The notes below the pieces were generated by a model. The model was not told the origin of the DNA, ran no database searches, and saw only the letters and a program-made list of their open reading frames with translations. The position numbers and the translations under genes are program-made. This document shows, in pieces, positions 1-8,692 of a stretch of DNA of 64,000 bases. Origin of the DNA: Leifsonia williamsii (GTDB lineage Bacteria > Actinomycetota > Actinomycetes > Actinomycetales > Microbacteriaceae); contig NZ_JAROCF010000001.1 in NCBI RefSeq assembly GCF_030433685.1, positions 2,666,001-2,730,000 on the forward strand. Reading direction: 5' to 3'. Within the stretch, counting starts at the first letter, position 1. Each line of letters opens with the position of its first letter.

Positions 1-15
1 TGGCCGCGTCGCCGG

Positions 16-3000
16 TCATCGGTCCGCCCGCGGCCGCTCGGCCCGCTGCCGGTCCGCCCGCTGCCGGTAGTCGCGGATGACGACCTCCCGCCACGGCCCG
101 ATGGGGTTGCCGCTCCAGCGGCTCCTGTCCGGCACGGTCTCGCCGCGCATGACCAGCGACGCGGGCCCGACGGTGGCGTCGGAACCGATGGCGGCGGCGG
201 GGAGGATGACGCTGTGCGGGCCCAGCGTGCCCCCGCGCTCGATCGTGACGTGGTCCATGCTCATGATTCGATCATGGAACAGGTGCGTCTGCACGACGCA
301 CCCGCGGTTGACCGTGGAGGCGTCGCCCAGTTCGACCAGGTCGGCCTCCGGCAGCCAGTAGCTGTCGATCCACGCCCCGCGCCCGATCCGCGCTCCCAGG
401 CTGCGCAGCCACCAGGCCAGCGCCGGGGTTCCTGCTGCGGCGGAGGCGAACCAGGGCGCGGCCACCATCTCCGTGAACGTGTCTGACACCTCGCTGCGCC
501 ACACGAACGACGACCACAGGGGGTGCTCGCCGGCCCGCAGCCTCCCGATCAGCGCCCACTTCGCCGCCGTGCTGACGAGGGCGGCCACGGCCCCCGCCAC
601 GAGCAGGACCGGTCCGCTCAGCACCACGGCCCAGACCAGCCCCCACGACTCGACCCAGGCCAGCATGAGGAACACCGCCAGGCCGATCGCGCACGTCACG
701 AACACCGGCACGATGCGCATCAGCTCCCAGGCCGCCCTGGCCACGCGCAGCGCCGTCGGCGGGTCGTAGGTGCGGCTGAGGTCGGCGTCCTGCGCGTGCC
801 TGCGCAGCCGCACGGGCGGCGAGCCGAGCCACGAGGAGCCGGCCTTCGCCTTGCGCGGAGCGAACGACAGCACCGCGACGAGCCCGTCGCGCGGCACCTT
901 GTTGCCCGCGCCCGCCATCCCCGAGTTGCCGAGGAACGCACGCGCTCCGATGTCGACCGCCGCCACGCGCACGTAGCCGCCGCCCAGCTCGTACGGCGCC
1001 ACGAGGGTGTCGTCGGCGAGGAAGGCGCCGTCGCGGATGCGGGTCATGGCGGGGAGGAGGAGCACGGTCGACGCCTCCACGTCGCGCCCGACCGTCGCGC
1101 CCAGCATCCGCAGCCACACCGGCGTGAACAGGCTGGAGTACAGCGGGAACAGGATCGTCCGCGCCAGGTCGAGCAGCCGCTCCGTCGACCACACCTGCCA
1201 GCCGATGCGGCTCCGGACCGGGTGCACCCCCTCCGACACCCCGAGGCCGAGCAGGCGCACGAGCACGACGACGAGCCCGGCGAGCACCGCGCCGGCGGCG
1301 AGCGTCCCCGGCACCAGCCCGAGGGCGGCGCGACCGGCGAGCTCGGGGAGCGTCGCAGCGCCCCGCGCGATCGCGGCCACGACCGCGCCTCCCGCCGCCA
1401 ACGCCACCACGGGGACGAGCGAGACGACCAGCGACGCCGCCGCATAGGCGGGCACCCAGCGCGTGCGACGCGCGGGGCGCTCCGCGGGCCACCACTCGTG
1501 CGAGCGGCCCACCCGGACCGCGGGCGACCCGGCCCAGTTCTGACCAGCCGGAACCCGACCGAACACGGCCGAACCGGGCGCCACCGTCGCGTTCCGGCCG
1601 ATCTTCGCGCCGGGCATCAGCGAGCTGCGGGCGCCGACCGAGCTGCCGGCGCCGATCCGCACCTCGCCGATACGCACCAGGTCGCCGTCGATCCAGTACC
1701 CGGCGAGGTCGACCTCCGGCTCGATGGACGCACCGGCGCCGATCCGCAGCATGCCGGTGACCGGCGGGAGGGTGTGGAGGTCGACGCCCGGCCCGATCGT
1801 CGCGCCGAGGGCCCGCGCGTAGTAGCTGATCCAGGGCGCGCCCGCGAGGCTGGCAGCGCCGATCTGGTGGGCGACCTGCTCGGCGAGCCAGAGCCGGAGG
1901 TGCACCCCGCCTCCGCGCGGATAGTCTCCCGGCTTCACGCCGGCGAGCAGCAGCCGCGCGGCGACGACCGAGATGGCCATGCGGCCCCACGGGGTGACGA
2001 AGACGACGAGCCCGACGATCAGCCAGCCGAGGTCCGCCTCCGGCAGCACGTCGAACCCGCCGAGCGGCCGTAGGAGGGCGGAGGCCGTCAGCAGCAGGAG
2101 CAGCCAGCGGATGCCGCTCAGGATGAACAGCGGCACGCCCAGCAGCGTCTGCAGCACCTGCATGCGCAGCGGCGTCGGCGGGACGACGTGCGTCGAGTCG
2201 GCGGACGACGACGGCGAGCTCTCGGCCAGCGCCTCCGCCATCGCGGCGAAGCGGGGATGCGCGTAGATGTCGGCGACGGTGACATCGGGGTGGCGGCGGC
2301 GCAGAAGCGAGACGAGCTGGGCCGCCGCGAGAGACCCGCCGCCGAGGTCGAAGAAGTTGTCGTCGGGCCCCTCCACCGGCAGCCCGAGCACGCTGCGCCA
2401 GTCGGCCGCCAGCTGGGCGGTGAGCGGGTCGACGTCGAGCAGGGTCTCCTCGTCGTCGCCCTCGAGCGGCCAGGGCAGCGCGGCGCGGTCGACCTTGCCG
2501 GAGGTGCGCACAGGGAGGTCGTCGACGACCGCCAGCAGCGGCACCAGCGCGGCGGGCAGCTCCTCGCGCAGCTGCTCCAGCGCATCGGCGCGGTCGAAGG
2601 CGCTGCGGTCGGGGACGGCGAGGTAGCCGACGAGGATGTCGTTGCCCGCTGTGCTCCGGCGGACCGCCGCGGCGGCGCCGGAGACGCCCGGCAGCTGCTG
2701 GAGGGCCGCCTCCACCTCGCCGAGCTCGATGCGCCGGCCACCGACCTTCACCTGGTCGTCGGCGCGGCCGAGGTAGAACAGGCCGTCGGGGTCGAACCGG
2801 ACCAGGTCGCCGCTGCGGTAGGCGCGCTCCCAGCCGAGCGTCGGGAAGGGCGCGTACTTCTCGGCGTCCTTCGCCGGGTCGAGGTAGCGGGCCAGCCCGA
2901 CGCCGCCGATGATCAGCTCGCCGGACTCGCCGTCGGCGACCGGACGGCCCTCGGCGTCCACGACGGCCAGATCCCAGCCGTCGAGCGGCAGGCCGATCCG

Positions 3001-3999
3001 CACGGGCGCGCCCGCGGTGAGGGCGGTGCCGCACGCGACGACGGTCGCCTCGGTCGGGCCGTACGTGTTCCAGACCTCGCGGCCCTCCACGGCCAGCCGG
3101 TTGACCAGCTCGGGCGGGCACGACTCGCCGCCGAAGATCAGCAGCCGCACGTTGTCGAGAGCCTCCGGGGGCCACAGTGCGGCGAGCGTCGGCACGGTCG
3201 AGACGACCGTGATCCGGTGCGCGGCCAGCCATGGCCCGAGGTCCATGCCGGTACGCACCAGCGAACGCGGCGCGGGCACGAGGCAGGCGCCGTGGCCCCA
3301 CGCCAGCCACATCTCCTCGCAGGAGGCGTCGAAGGCGACCGAGAGCCCGGCCAGCACCCGGTCCTGCGGGCCGATGGGCTCGTCCTGCACGAACAGCCGC
3401 GCCTCCGCGTCGACGAAGGCCGCCGCCGACCGGTGCCGGACGGCCACGCCCTTCGGGGTGCCGGTCGAGCCGGAGGTGAAGATGATCCAGGCGTCGTCGT
3501 CGATCGCCGGCCCGTCCACCACGGCGAGCGCCGACGTGCTCGGGTGCGGGGCGTCGCCGCCGAAGAGGGGGACGGCGGGGGAGGCGGGGGCCGCCGCGTG
3601 GGACAGGTACCCGTCGTCGCCGATCACGCCGCGCACCCCGGCCTCGCCGAACACCAGCTCCGCGCGCTCCTCGGGGTCGTCGGCGTCGACGGGCACGTAG
3701 GCCGCGCCCGCCATGAGCACGCTGAGGATGGCGAGGTACAGCTGCCGGCTGCCCGAGGTCATCCGCACGCCGACGCGGTCGCCGCGCCGCACGCCGGCCT
3801 CGCGCAGCCGGGCGGCCCCGGCGATGACCCTGGCGACCAACTCGCGGTAGCTCAGGGCGCCGGCCGGGTCCTCGATGGCCGAGGCCTCGGGATGCGCGGC
3901 GGCGGTCGCGCGGAGCACGTCGATCAGGGTGCGCGGGGCGGGCGCGGCGGGGGAGCGCAGCAGCAGGGCTGCCGTGGCCGGTGCGGGGGCGTCAGTCAC
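16..3999 (-). CDS. Pls/PosA-type NRPS-like adenylation-carrier-acyltransferase membrane protein
   Basis: A 1327-residue single-module protein. Residues about 25-515 are an AMP-binding adenylation domain (A3 motif IIFTSGSTGTPKG near 172-184; GELIIGG, YRSGD and the terminal Lys in RTSGKVDRAAL are visible). A carrier domain follows with the phosphopantetheine serine in FFDLGGGSLAAAQLV. There is no condensation domain. The rest alternates hydrophobic membrane segments with at least two left-handed beta-helix hexapeptide acyltransferase units (runs such as IGAGASIEPEVDLAG and IGSDATVGPASLVMRG). This is the layout of the Pls/PosA family linked to epsilon-poly-lysine-like homopolymer synthesis and related actinobacterial proteins. 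The model is that the amino acid is activated, loaded on the carrier and polymerised or transferred by the membrane part. The substrate cannot be read by eye. No NRPS accessory genes lie nearby. Confidence 0.85.
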   Translation of the reverse strand: MTDAPAPATAALLLRSPAAPAPRTLIDVLRATAAAHPEASAIEDPAGALSYRELVARVIAGAARLREAGVRRGDRVGVRMTSGSRQLYLAILSVLMAGAAYVPVDADDPEERAELVFGEAGVRGVIGDDGYLSHAAAPASPAVPLFGGDAPHPSTSALAVVDGPAIDDDAWIIFTSGSTGTPKGVAVRHRSAAAFVDAEARLFVQDEPIGPQDRVLAGLSVAFDASCEEMWLAWGHGACLVPAPRSLVRTGMDLGPWLAAHRITVVSTVPTLAALWPPEALDNVRLLIFGGESCPPELVNRLAVEGREVWNTYGPTEATVVACGTALTAGAPVRIGLPLDGWDLAVVDAEGRPVADGESGELIIGGVGLARYLDPAKDAEKYAPFPTLGWERAYRSGDLVRFDPDGLFYLGRADDQVKVGGRRIELGEVEAALQQLPGVSGAAAAVRRSTAGNDILVGYLAVPDRSAFDRADALEQLREELPAALVPLLAVVDDLPVRTSGKVDRAALPWPLEGDDEETLLDVDPLTAQLAADWRSVLGLPVEGPDDNFFDLGGGSLAAAQLVSLLRRRHPDVTVADIYAHPRFAAMAEALAESSPSSSADSTHVVPPTPLRMQVLQTLLGVPLFILSGIRWLLLLLTASALLRPLGGFDVLPEADLGWLIVGLVVFVTPWGRMAISVVAARLLLAGVKPGDYPRGGGVHLRLWLAEQVAHQIGAASLAGAPWISYYARALGATIGPGVDLHTLPPVTGMLRIGAGASIEPEVDLAGYWIDGDLVRIGEVRIGAGSSVGARSSLMPGAKIGRNATVAPGSAVFGRVPAGQNWAGSPAVRVGRSHEWWPAERPARRTRWVPAYAAASLVVSLVPVVALAAGGAVVAAIARGAATLPELAGRAALGLVPGTLAAGAVLAGLVVVLVRLLGLGVSEGVHPVRSRIGWQVWSTERLLDLARTILFPLYSSLFTPVWLRMLGATVGRDVEASTVLLLPAMTRIRDGAFLADDTLVAPYELGGGYVRVAAVDIGARAFLGNSGMAGAGNKVPRDGLVAVLSFAPRKAKAGSSWLGSPPVRLRRHAQDADLSRTYDPPTALRVARAAWELMRIVPVFVTCAIGLAVFLMLAWVESWGLVWAVVLSGPVLLVAGAVAALVSTAAKWALIGRLRAGEHPLWSSFVWRSEVSDTFTEMVAAPWFASAAAGTPALAWWLRSLGARIGRGAWIDSYWLPEADLVELGDASTVNRGCVVQTHLFHDRIMSMDHVTIERGGTLGPHSVILPAAAIGSDATVGPASLVMRGETVPDRSRWSGNPIGPWREVVIRDYRQRADRQRAERPRADR

Positions 4000-4060
4000 G
4001 GGTGGTCACGGTACGAGCGACCGGTTACCGGGAGGTGAACGCCGCCGGTGCCGGGCGCGG

Positions 4061-4426
4061 TCAGCCCTCGCCCAGCGCGTGCAGCAGCTGGGCCTTGTTC
4101 ATCCGCGAGTAGCCCTGGATGCCCCGGGCCTTCGCGCGGTCGCGGAGGTCGCGGAACGTGGGGATGCCGGTCCCGGGACCCGTCCCCGACCCGCTGCCCG
4201 ATGCTCCGGCCGGCGTGCGGTCCTTCGCGCGCTGCGCGGTGTCCTTCGCGCGCTGGGCCGCCTTCTTCGCGTCCTTGGCGGCGTGCTCCAGCTCGCGGGC
4301 CAGCGCGTCCGCCTCCTTGCGGGTCTGCTTGTCCAGCTTCTTCACCGCCTGCTGCGCGTCGGCCACCGCCTCCTTCGCCGCGGCGAGCGCCTTGTCGGCC
4401 GCCTTGTGCGCCTTGCTCTTCGCCAC
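4061..4426 (-). CDS. Lys/Ala-rich coiled-coil protein with C-terminal Rho-N/SAP-like motif
   Basis: A 121-residue basic protein. The N-terminal two thirds is a heptad-like Lys/Ala/Glu helix (AKSKAHKAADKALAAAKEAV and onward), suggesting a coiled coil. A Gly/Ser hinge follows, and the last ~32 residues (FRDLRDRAKARGIQGYSRMNKAQLLHALG) match the Rho termination factor N-terminal/SAP-like fold, a small nucleic-acid-binding helix pair. I chose the GTG at 4426 because GAGGAG sits 4 nt upstream; an in-frame ATG at 4462 has no such signal. A nucleoid- or RNA-associated role is inference; no specific function is recognised. Confidence 0.7.
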   Translation of the reverse strand: MAKSKAHKAADKALAAAKEAVADAQQAVKKLDKQTRKEADALARELEHAAKDAKKAAQRAKDTAQRAKDRTPAGASGSGSGTGPGTGIPTFRDLRDRAKARGIQGYSRMNKAQLLHALGEG

Positions 4427-4523
4427 GACTCCTCCTCGGGTCTCGCGGGAACCTGCGCTCACGATACGTCCGGCCGGGGGTGTTGCGCGCTACCCGATCT
4501 GCACGGGCGACCGGGCGCGCGCC

Positions 4524-4994
4524 TCAGGAGGCACCGAGGGAGGCGAGCAGCGCGTCCAGAATGGGCCGCTGCCCCTTGCTCAGCTTGAGCCGCGCCTGCT
4601 CGATCGTGAACCAGCCCGCGTCGTCCACCTCGGGGAACTCCTGGCGCCGGCCCGAACGCGGCGGCCACTCCAGCTCGAAGGTGTTGCTGCGCAGCTCGCC
4701 GAGGGCGAAGTCCGGCGTCTCGGCGGCGAACACCACGATGGTCTTGGCGGAGGCGCGGAAGTCGCCCAGCGCGGCGTACGGCGCGTCCGGGGCGGGAACG
4801 CCCATCTCCTCCGCGAACTCGCGGCGGGCGGCGGTCAGCTCGTCGTCGTCGCCGGGCTCCACGAGACCCTTCGGCAGCGACCACGCGCCCTCGTCCTTGC
4901 GGGCCCAGAACGGGCCGCCCATGTGCGCGATCCACACCTCCACCCCGTCGTCTCCGGTGCGGTGGAGGAGGAGGGCGGCGCTGCGGACGGGCAT
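4524..4994 (-). CDS. Nudix hydrolase
   Basis: A 156-residue Nudix-fold protein. The Nudix box lies at about residues 43-66 (PKGLVEPGDDDELTAARREF then AEEMGV). Compared with GX5EX7REUXEEXGU there is one extra residue in the acidic loop and Asp replaces the first Glu, while the metal-binding REFAEEMG core is intact. Such enzymes hydrolyse X-linked nucleoside diphosphates; the substrate is unknown. The ATG at 4994 has no Shine-Dalgarno, but TAGTCT at 5001-5006 lies 6 nt upstream, so the mRNA is probably leaderless. A second, distinct Nudix gene starts divergently 92 bp away. Confidence 0.85.
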   Translation of the reverse strand: MPVRSAALLLHRTGDDGVEVWIAHMGGPFWARKDEGAWSLPKGLVEPGDDDELTAARREFAEEMGVPAPDAPYAALGDFRASAKTIVVFAAETPDFALGELRSNTFELEWPPRSGRRQEFPEVDDAGWFTIEQARLKLSKGQRPILDALLASLGAS

Positions 4995-5086
4995 GCGGCC
5001 AGACTATGCCCGGCTCCGGGCCCCGGCGCGTCCCGCGGCCCGGCCCTCGCGCGTCATCGCGACCGGCCGCGGACTAACGTGGAGGC

Positions 5087-5545
5087 GTGGACTCGGGAGA
5101 CGCGTGGGTGGAGGGGCCGGACGGCCGGCGGTTCTGGGGGCGCTTCGGCGCGGCGGGACTGCTCGTGCACGACGCCCGCCGCGGGATCCTGCTGCAGCAC
5201 AGAGCCGACTGGAGCCACTTCGGCGGCACCTGGGGCCTTCCGGGCGGCGCTCGGCACGCGGACGAGACCGCCGTCGAGGGCGCGCTGCGCGAGGCGGCGG
5301 AGGAGGCGGCCGTCCCTCCCGACGCCGTGAGCGTACTGTTCGAGAGCGTGCTCGACCTCGGCTTCTGGTCGTACACGACGGTCGTGGCGGCCGTGACGCG
5401 GCCGTTCGAAGCGCACATGGCCGATGTGGAGAGCATCGAGCTGCGCTGGGTGCCGGTGGAGCAGGTGGCCGAGCTGCCGCTGCATCCCGGCTTCGCGGAC
5501 TCCTGGCCGCAGCTGCGGGCGCGGCTCGGCGGGCTCGCGGACTGA
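5087..5545 (+). CDS. Nudix hydrolase
   Basis: A 152-residue Nudix protein with the box GARHADETAVEGALREAAEE plus AAV at about residues 51-73; the usual final Gly is Ala. The upstream strand FGGTWGLPGG is typical of the fold. The protein differs from the neighbouring Nudix gene at 4524-4994 in both box and flanks, so this is not a recent duplication. The start is GTG at 5087 with TAACGT at 5075-5080, 6 nt upstream, consistent with a leaderless transcript (GGAG at 5081-5084 is too close to serve as a normal ribosome site). The substrate is unknown. Confidence 0.85.
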   Translation: MDSGDAWVEGPDGRRFWGRFGAAGLLVHDARRGILLQHRADWSHFGGTWGLPGGARHADETAVEGALREAAEEAAVPPDAVSVLFESVLDLGFWSYTTVVAAVTRPFEAHMADVESIELRWVPVEQVAELPLHPGFADSWPQLRARLGGLAD

Positions 5546-5567
5546 GACGATCAGGCGCCGGGGCGCC

Positions 5568-5903
5568 TCAGGAGGCGAGCTGCGGCCAGAGCAACGACCC
5601 CGGCACGTCCTCGCAGCCGTCGGGGAGGCAGGCGTACGTCCCCGCGCCGGGGTACGGCACGGCCGGGCTGTGGGCAGGCGCACCGGGATAGCCGGGGTCG
5701 CCCCGGTACCCGTGGTCCGCCTCCACGTAGAGCCGGTCGCCGCGGACGGTCCCGAGGTAGCCGCCCGACGGCGTGACGGCCTCGTCGTCGCCCCAGGGGA
5801 ACCAGCCGATCCAGTCGCCGTCGGAGTTGTACAGCCAGGGCGAGCGCGGGTCGCTGCGGAAGGCTATCCACACGCCCTGGCTGTCATGCAGGTAAACGGT
5901 CAT
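5568..5903 (-). CDS. hypothetical protein, aromatic- and Gly/Pro-rich
   Basis: A 111-residue protein I do not recognise. The first half contains WIAFRSDPRSPWLYNSDGDW and IGWFPWGDDEAV, reminiscent of a small beta-sheet repeat reading a Trp-rich surface. The second half is Gly/Pro/Tyr-rich (GYRGDPGYPGAPAHSPAVPY) and holds the only two cysteines (ACLPDGC), which could form a disulfide. There is no signal peptide. The start at 5903 has GAAAGG about 8 nt upstream and a near-consensus promoter further up (5946-5974). Function unknown. Confidence 0.65.
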   Translation of the reverse strand: MTVYLHDSQGVWIAFRSDPRSPWLYNSDGDWIGWFPWGDDEAVTPSGGYLGTVRGDRLYVEADHGYRGDPGYPGAPAHSPAVPYPGAGTYACLPDGCEDVPGSLLWPQLAS

Positions 5904-5945
5904 CGTCGATCGCCTTTCGGGTCGGCATCGTCGTCGTTTCGATGA

Positions 5946-5974
5946 ATTATCCTCACGGGTCAGGCACCCTGCAA
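5946..5974 (-). promoter_or_regulatory. sigma-70-type promoter for the 5568-5903 gene
   Basis: On the minus strand TTGCAG (5974-5969) and GATAAT (5951-5946) are separated by exactly 17 nt, and the start codon lies about 43 nt downstream of the -10. This is one of the best-looking two-hexamer promoters in the window. Confidence 0.6.
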
Positions 5975-6054
5975 GGCGTACCGACCGCTCTCCTGAGCGC
6001 GTGTTCGATACCCGTGCAACGGGCGATGTCCGCGGTCGGCCGGAGAATGGGAGG

Positions 6055-7743
6055 GTGCACATCGTCCTCGACGCCTCCGGCCCCGACGCGGTCCAGGCAT
6101 CGACCATCGGCGACGACGTGTCCCCGCCTCCGGCGGACCGACGCGTGCTCGCCCGCTCGGAGCTGGCGGCGTTCGTCCGCGCCCGCGAGGCGGAGGAGCC
6201 GCGGCCGCGCTGGGTGTGGAGCGACAGCCGGGTCTGGTACGCGCCGCTGCTCGCGGCCGGGGTGCGCGTGGAGCGGTGCGTCGACCTCCGGCTGTGCCAC
6301 GCCATCCTGCGCGCGTCGTCGTTCACCGCGGGCACGGCACTCGCCGCCGCTCCGGTCGGCCCCTGGGACACCGCCGTGACGATCGAGCAGGAGGCCCACC
6401 CCGACGCCCACACCGCGCTGTTCGAGCTCGACGCGCCCGCGCCGGGCGCGACTCCGTCTGCCCTCGACGAGTTCCGGCAGCAGCAGGAGGCGGTGGCCGC
6501 GAGCAGCGATCCCGGCCGGCTGCGGCTGCTGCTCGCCGCCGAGTCCGCCGGTGCGCTGATCGGGGTCGAGCTGCGGCACGCGGGGCTGCCCTACAGCGCC
6601 GAAAGGCACGACGACCTCCTCACCGAGCTGTTCGGCGCCCGCCCCGCGTACGGCCGACCGGCGGTCCTGGAGGCGCTCGTCGCCGAGATCCGCGCCGGCC
6701 TGGAGGCCCCCGACCTCAATCCGGACAGCCCGCCCGACCTGCTGCGCGCCCTCCAGCGCGCCGGGATCATGGTCACCTCGACCCGCTCGTGGGAGCTGCG
6801 GCGCATCGAGCACCCCGTCATCGCACCGCTGCTGCGCTACAAGAAGCTCTCGCGCCTCCTCGCCGCCAACGGCTGGGCCTGGCTGGACAGCTGGGTGCGC
6901 GACGGGCGCTTCCGCCCCGACTACGTGCCGGGCGGCGTGGTCACCGGCCGCTGGGCCACCCGCGGCGGCGGCGCGCTGCAGCTGCCCAAGCAGGTCCGCG
7001 GGGCCGTCGTGGCCGACCCCGGCTGGAAGCTCGTCGTGGCGGATGCCGCCCAGCTCGAGCCGCGCATCCTCGCGGGGCTCTCCGGCGACCAGGCGATGGC
7101 CTCCGCCGGACGCGGCAAGGACCTGTACGAGGGCATCGTCGCCTCCGGCGCCGTCGAGGAGCGCGCCCAGGCCAAGGTCGCCATGCTCGGCGCGATGTAC
7201 GGCGCCACCTCGGGCGAGAGCGGCCGGCTGATGCCGCGGCTCGCGCGCTCCTTCCCCCGGGCGGTGCGGCTCGTGGAGGAGGCTGCTCGCGCGGGGGAGC
7301 GCGGCGAGATCGTCACCTCCCGGCTCGGGCGCAGCTCGCCGCCGCCCGGCGGGTCGTGGCGCGCCGCCCAGGGCGCCGCCTCCGCCTCCGACTCCACCGC
7401 CGCCGACGAGCGCCGCGCCCGCACCCTCGCGCGCGACTGGGGCCGCTTCACCCGCAACTTCGTCGTGCAGGCGAGCGCCGCCGAGTGGGCGCTGTGCTGG
7501 ATGGCCGAGCTGCGCAACCGGCTCGCCGCCCTCGCGCCCGGCGCGGAGCTGACCGACGCCCCGCACCTGGTCTACTTCCTCCACGACGAGGTGATCGTGC
7601 ACACGCCGGAGGCGCTGGCCGCGGCGTCGGCGGAGGCGGTCGTGGCCGCCGCGCAGCAGGCCGGGCGGCTGCTCTTCGGCGGGTTCCCGGTCGACTTCCC
7701 GGTGACGGCCGCCGTCGTCGACAGCTACGCGGAGGCCAAGTGA
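6055..7743 (+). CDS. DNA polymerase I-like protein (annotated in actinobacteria as bifunctional 3'-5' exonuclease/DNA polymerase)
   Basis: A 562-residue family-A polymerase homologue without a 5' nuclease domain. The N-terminal ~200 residues would be the exonuclease-like domain but are strongly degenerate. Polymerase motifs are present: motif A as DAAQLEPR (canonical DYSQIELR), motif B as RAQAKVAMLGAMYG with the Arg, Lys and Tyr conserved but Phe replaced by Leu, and motif C as LHDEV. The catalytic aspartates are therefore in place. PolA carries out main repair and Okazaki processing; this paralogue is probably a specialised repair polymerase (inference). GTG 6055 is chosen because GGAG at 6042-6045 is 9 nt upstream; the frame stays open further upstream without a signal. 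Confidence 0.85.
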   Translation: MHIVLDASGPDAVQASTIGDDVSPPPADRRVLARSELAAFVRAREAEEPRPRWVWSDSRVWYAPLLAAGVRVERCVDLRLCHAILRASSFTAGTALAAAPVGPWDTAVTIEQEAHPDAHTALFELDAPAPGATPSALDEFRQQQEAVAASSDPGRLRLLLAAESAGALIGVELRHAGLPYSAERHDDLLTELFGARPAYGRPAVLEALVAEIRAGLEAPDLNPDSPPDLLRALQRAGIMVTSTRSWELRRIEHPVIAPLLRYKKLSRLLAANGWAWLDSWVRDGRFRPDYVPGGVVTGRWATRGGGALQLPKQVRGAVVADPGWKLVVADAAQLEPRILAGLSGDQAMASAGRGKDLYEGIVASGAVEERAQAKVAMLGAMYGATSGESGRLMPRLARSFPRAVRLVEEAARAGERGEIVTSRLGRSSPPPGGSWRAAQGAASASDSTAADERRARTLARDWGRFTRNFVVQASAAEWALCWMAELRNRLAALAPGAELTDAPHLVYFLHDEVIVHTPEALAAASAEAVVAAAQQAGRLLFGGFPVDFPVTAAVVDSYAEAK

Positions 7744-7837
7744 ACCCGCCGCGCCCGGCCGGGCCGGGATGCGCAGGGCCGGAATGCAGGAGTGTCGGTG
7801 GTGGTTCTCACCAGCGACCTGTCAGAGGATGGAGACC

Positions 7838-8692
7838 ATGACCGAGACCGCAGCTTCCGCCGCCACCGTCGACCCGAACGAGGTGCTCGCCCGCTACCGG
7901 CGCCGCCGCGAGGAGGTCGTGACGGCTCCCCAGGGCAATCTCGCGCTGGTCAACACCCAGTGGATCACCGGCGACCCGGAGGCGCCCGCACAGCCGGTCT
8001 GGGGTGTGCCAGGGCTGTGGGCTCCGCTGCCCGCCGGCCAGTCGGGACTGAAGCTCACCGCGACGGCGGCCGACGGCATCACCGTCGACGGCGCCCCGGT
8101 CGACGGGGAGGTCGTGGTCCGCGGCAAGGACGACCCGAACCCGAGCGCCATCGTCTTCAGCGACACCGTCACCGGCTTCGTCATCGCGAGCGAGCAGGGC
8201 GAGTACGCGCTGCGCGTGTGGGACGCGAACTCGGAGGCCATCCAGGAGTTCGGCGGCATCGACGCCTTCCCGTTCAACCCGGAGTGGATCATCCAGGCCC
8301 GGTTCACGCCCATCGAGGGCGGCAAGACGGTCGGCTTCGAGCACCTGAAGGACGACGGCGCCACCCGCGAGAAGGTCATCCCCGGCGAGATCACGTTCAC
8401 GAAGGACGGCGTCGACTACTCGCTGGCCGCCTTCCAGGCCGGCCGCGCGCTGCAGCTCGTGTTCGCGGACACCACCAACGGCGACTCCACCTACTCGGTC
8501 GGCCGCTTCCTGTTCGTCGTGCCCAACCCGGACGGCACCATCACGCTCGACTTCAACCTCGCCGTGCTGCCGCCCTGCGCCTTCAGCTACAACTTCAACT
8601 GCCCGCTGCCGCCGGCGCAGAACCGCTTCGCGGTGCCGATCGAGGCGGGCGAGAAGAACGTCCTGAACAAGCAGGGCGGCCTGCTCCACTAG
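7838..8692 (+). CDS. DUF1684 domain-containing protein
   Basis: A 284-residue soluble protein of the DUF1684 family. The family core is visible in the C-terminal half: FNPEWIIQARF, the phosphonate-like beta segments, YSVGRFLFV, then the cysteine-containing LPPCAFSYNFNCPLPPAQNR. The DFN and NFNCPLPP strings are diagnostic. The biochemical role of the family is not established. The ATG at 7838 has AGAGG at 7824-7828, 9 nt upstream; another ATG at 7829 is too close to that site. The stop overlaps the convergent padR stop by 4 nt (8689-8692). Confidence 0.85.
   Translation: MTETAASAATVDPNEVLARYRRRREEVVTAPQGNLALVNTQWITGDPEAPAQPVWGVPGLWAPLPAGQSGLKLTATAADGITVDGAPVDGEVVVRGKDDPNPSAIVFSDTVTGFVIASEQGEYALRVWDANSEAIQEFGGIDAFPFNPEWIIQARFTPIEGGKTVGFEHLKDDGATREKVIPGEITFTKDGVDYSLAAFQAGRALQLVFADTTNGDSTYSVGRFLFVVPNPDGTITLDFNLAVLPPCAFSYNFNCPLPPAQNRFAVPIEAGEKNVLNKQGGLLH

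Noticed and set aside
272-3310. A 1012-codon open frame overlapping the Pls/PosA-like gene on the same strand in another frame
   Set aside because: It is an Arg/Pro/Gly-rich shadow of a GC-rich gene with no domain; the Pls/PosA frame has full family motifs.
16-3999. A complete non-ribosomal peptide biosynthetic cluster
   Set aside because: Only one adenylation-carrier protein is present, with no condensation domain, thioesterase, phosphopantetheinyl transferase or transporter next to it in the window.
4524-5545. Recent duplication of the two neighbouring Nudix genes
   Set aside because: Their Nudix boxes and flanking sequences differ clearly, and they are divergently oriented; they are better seen as unrelated family members.
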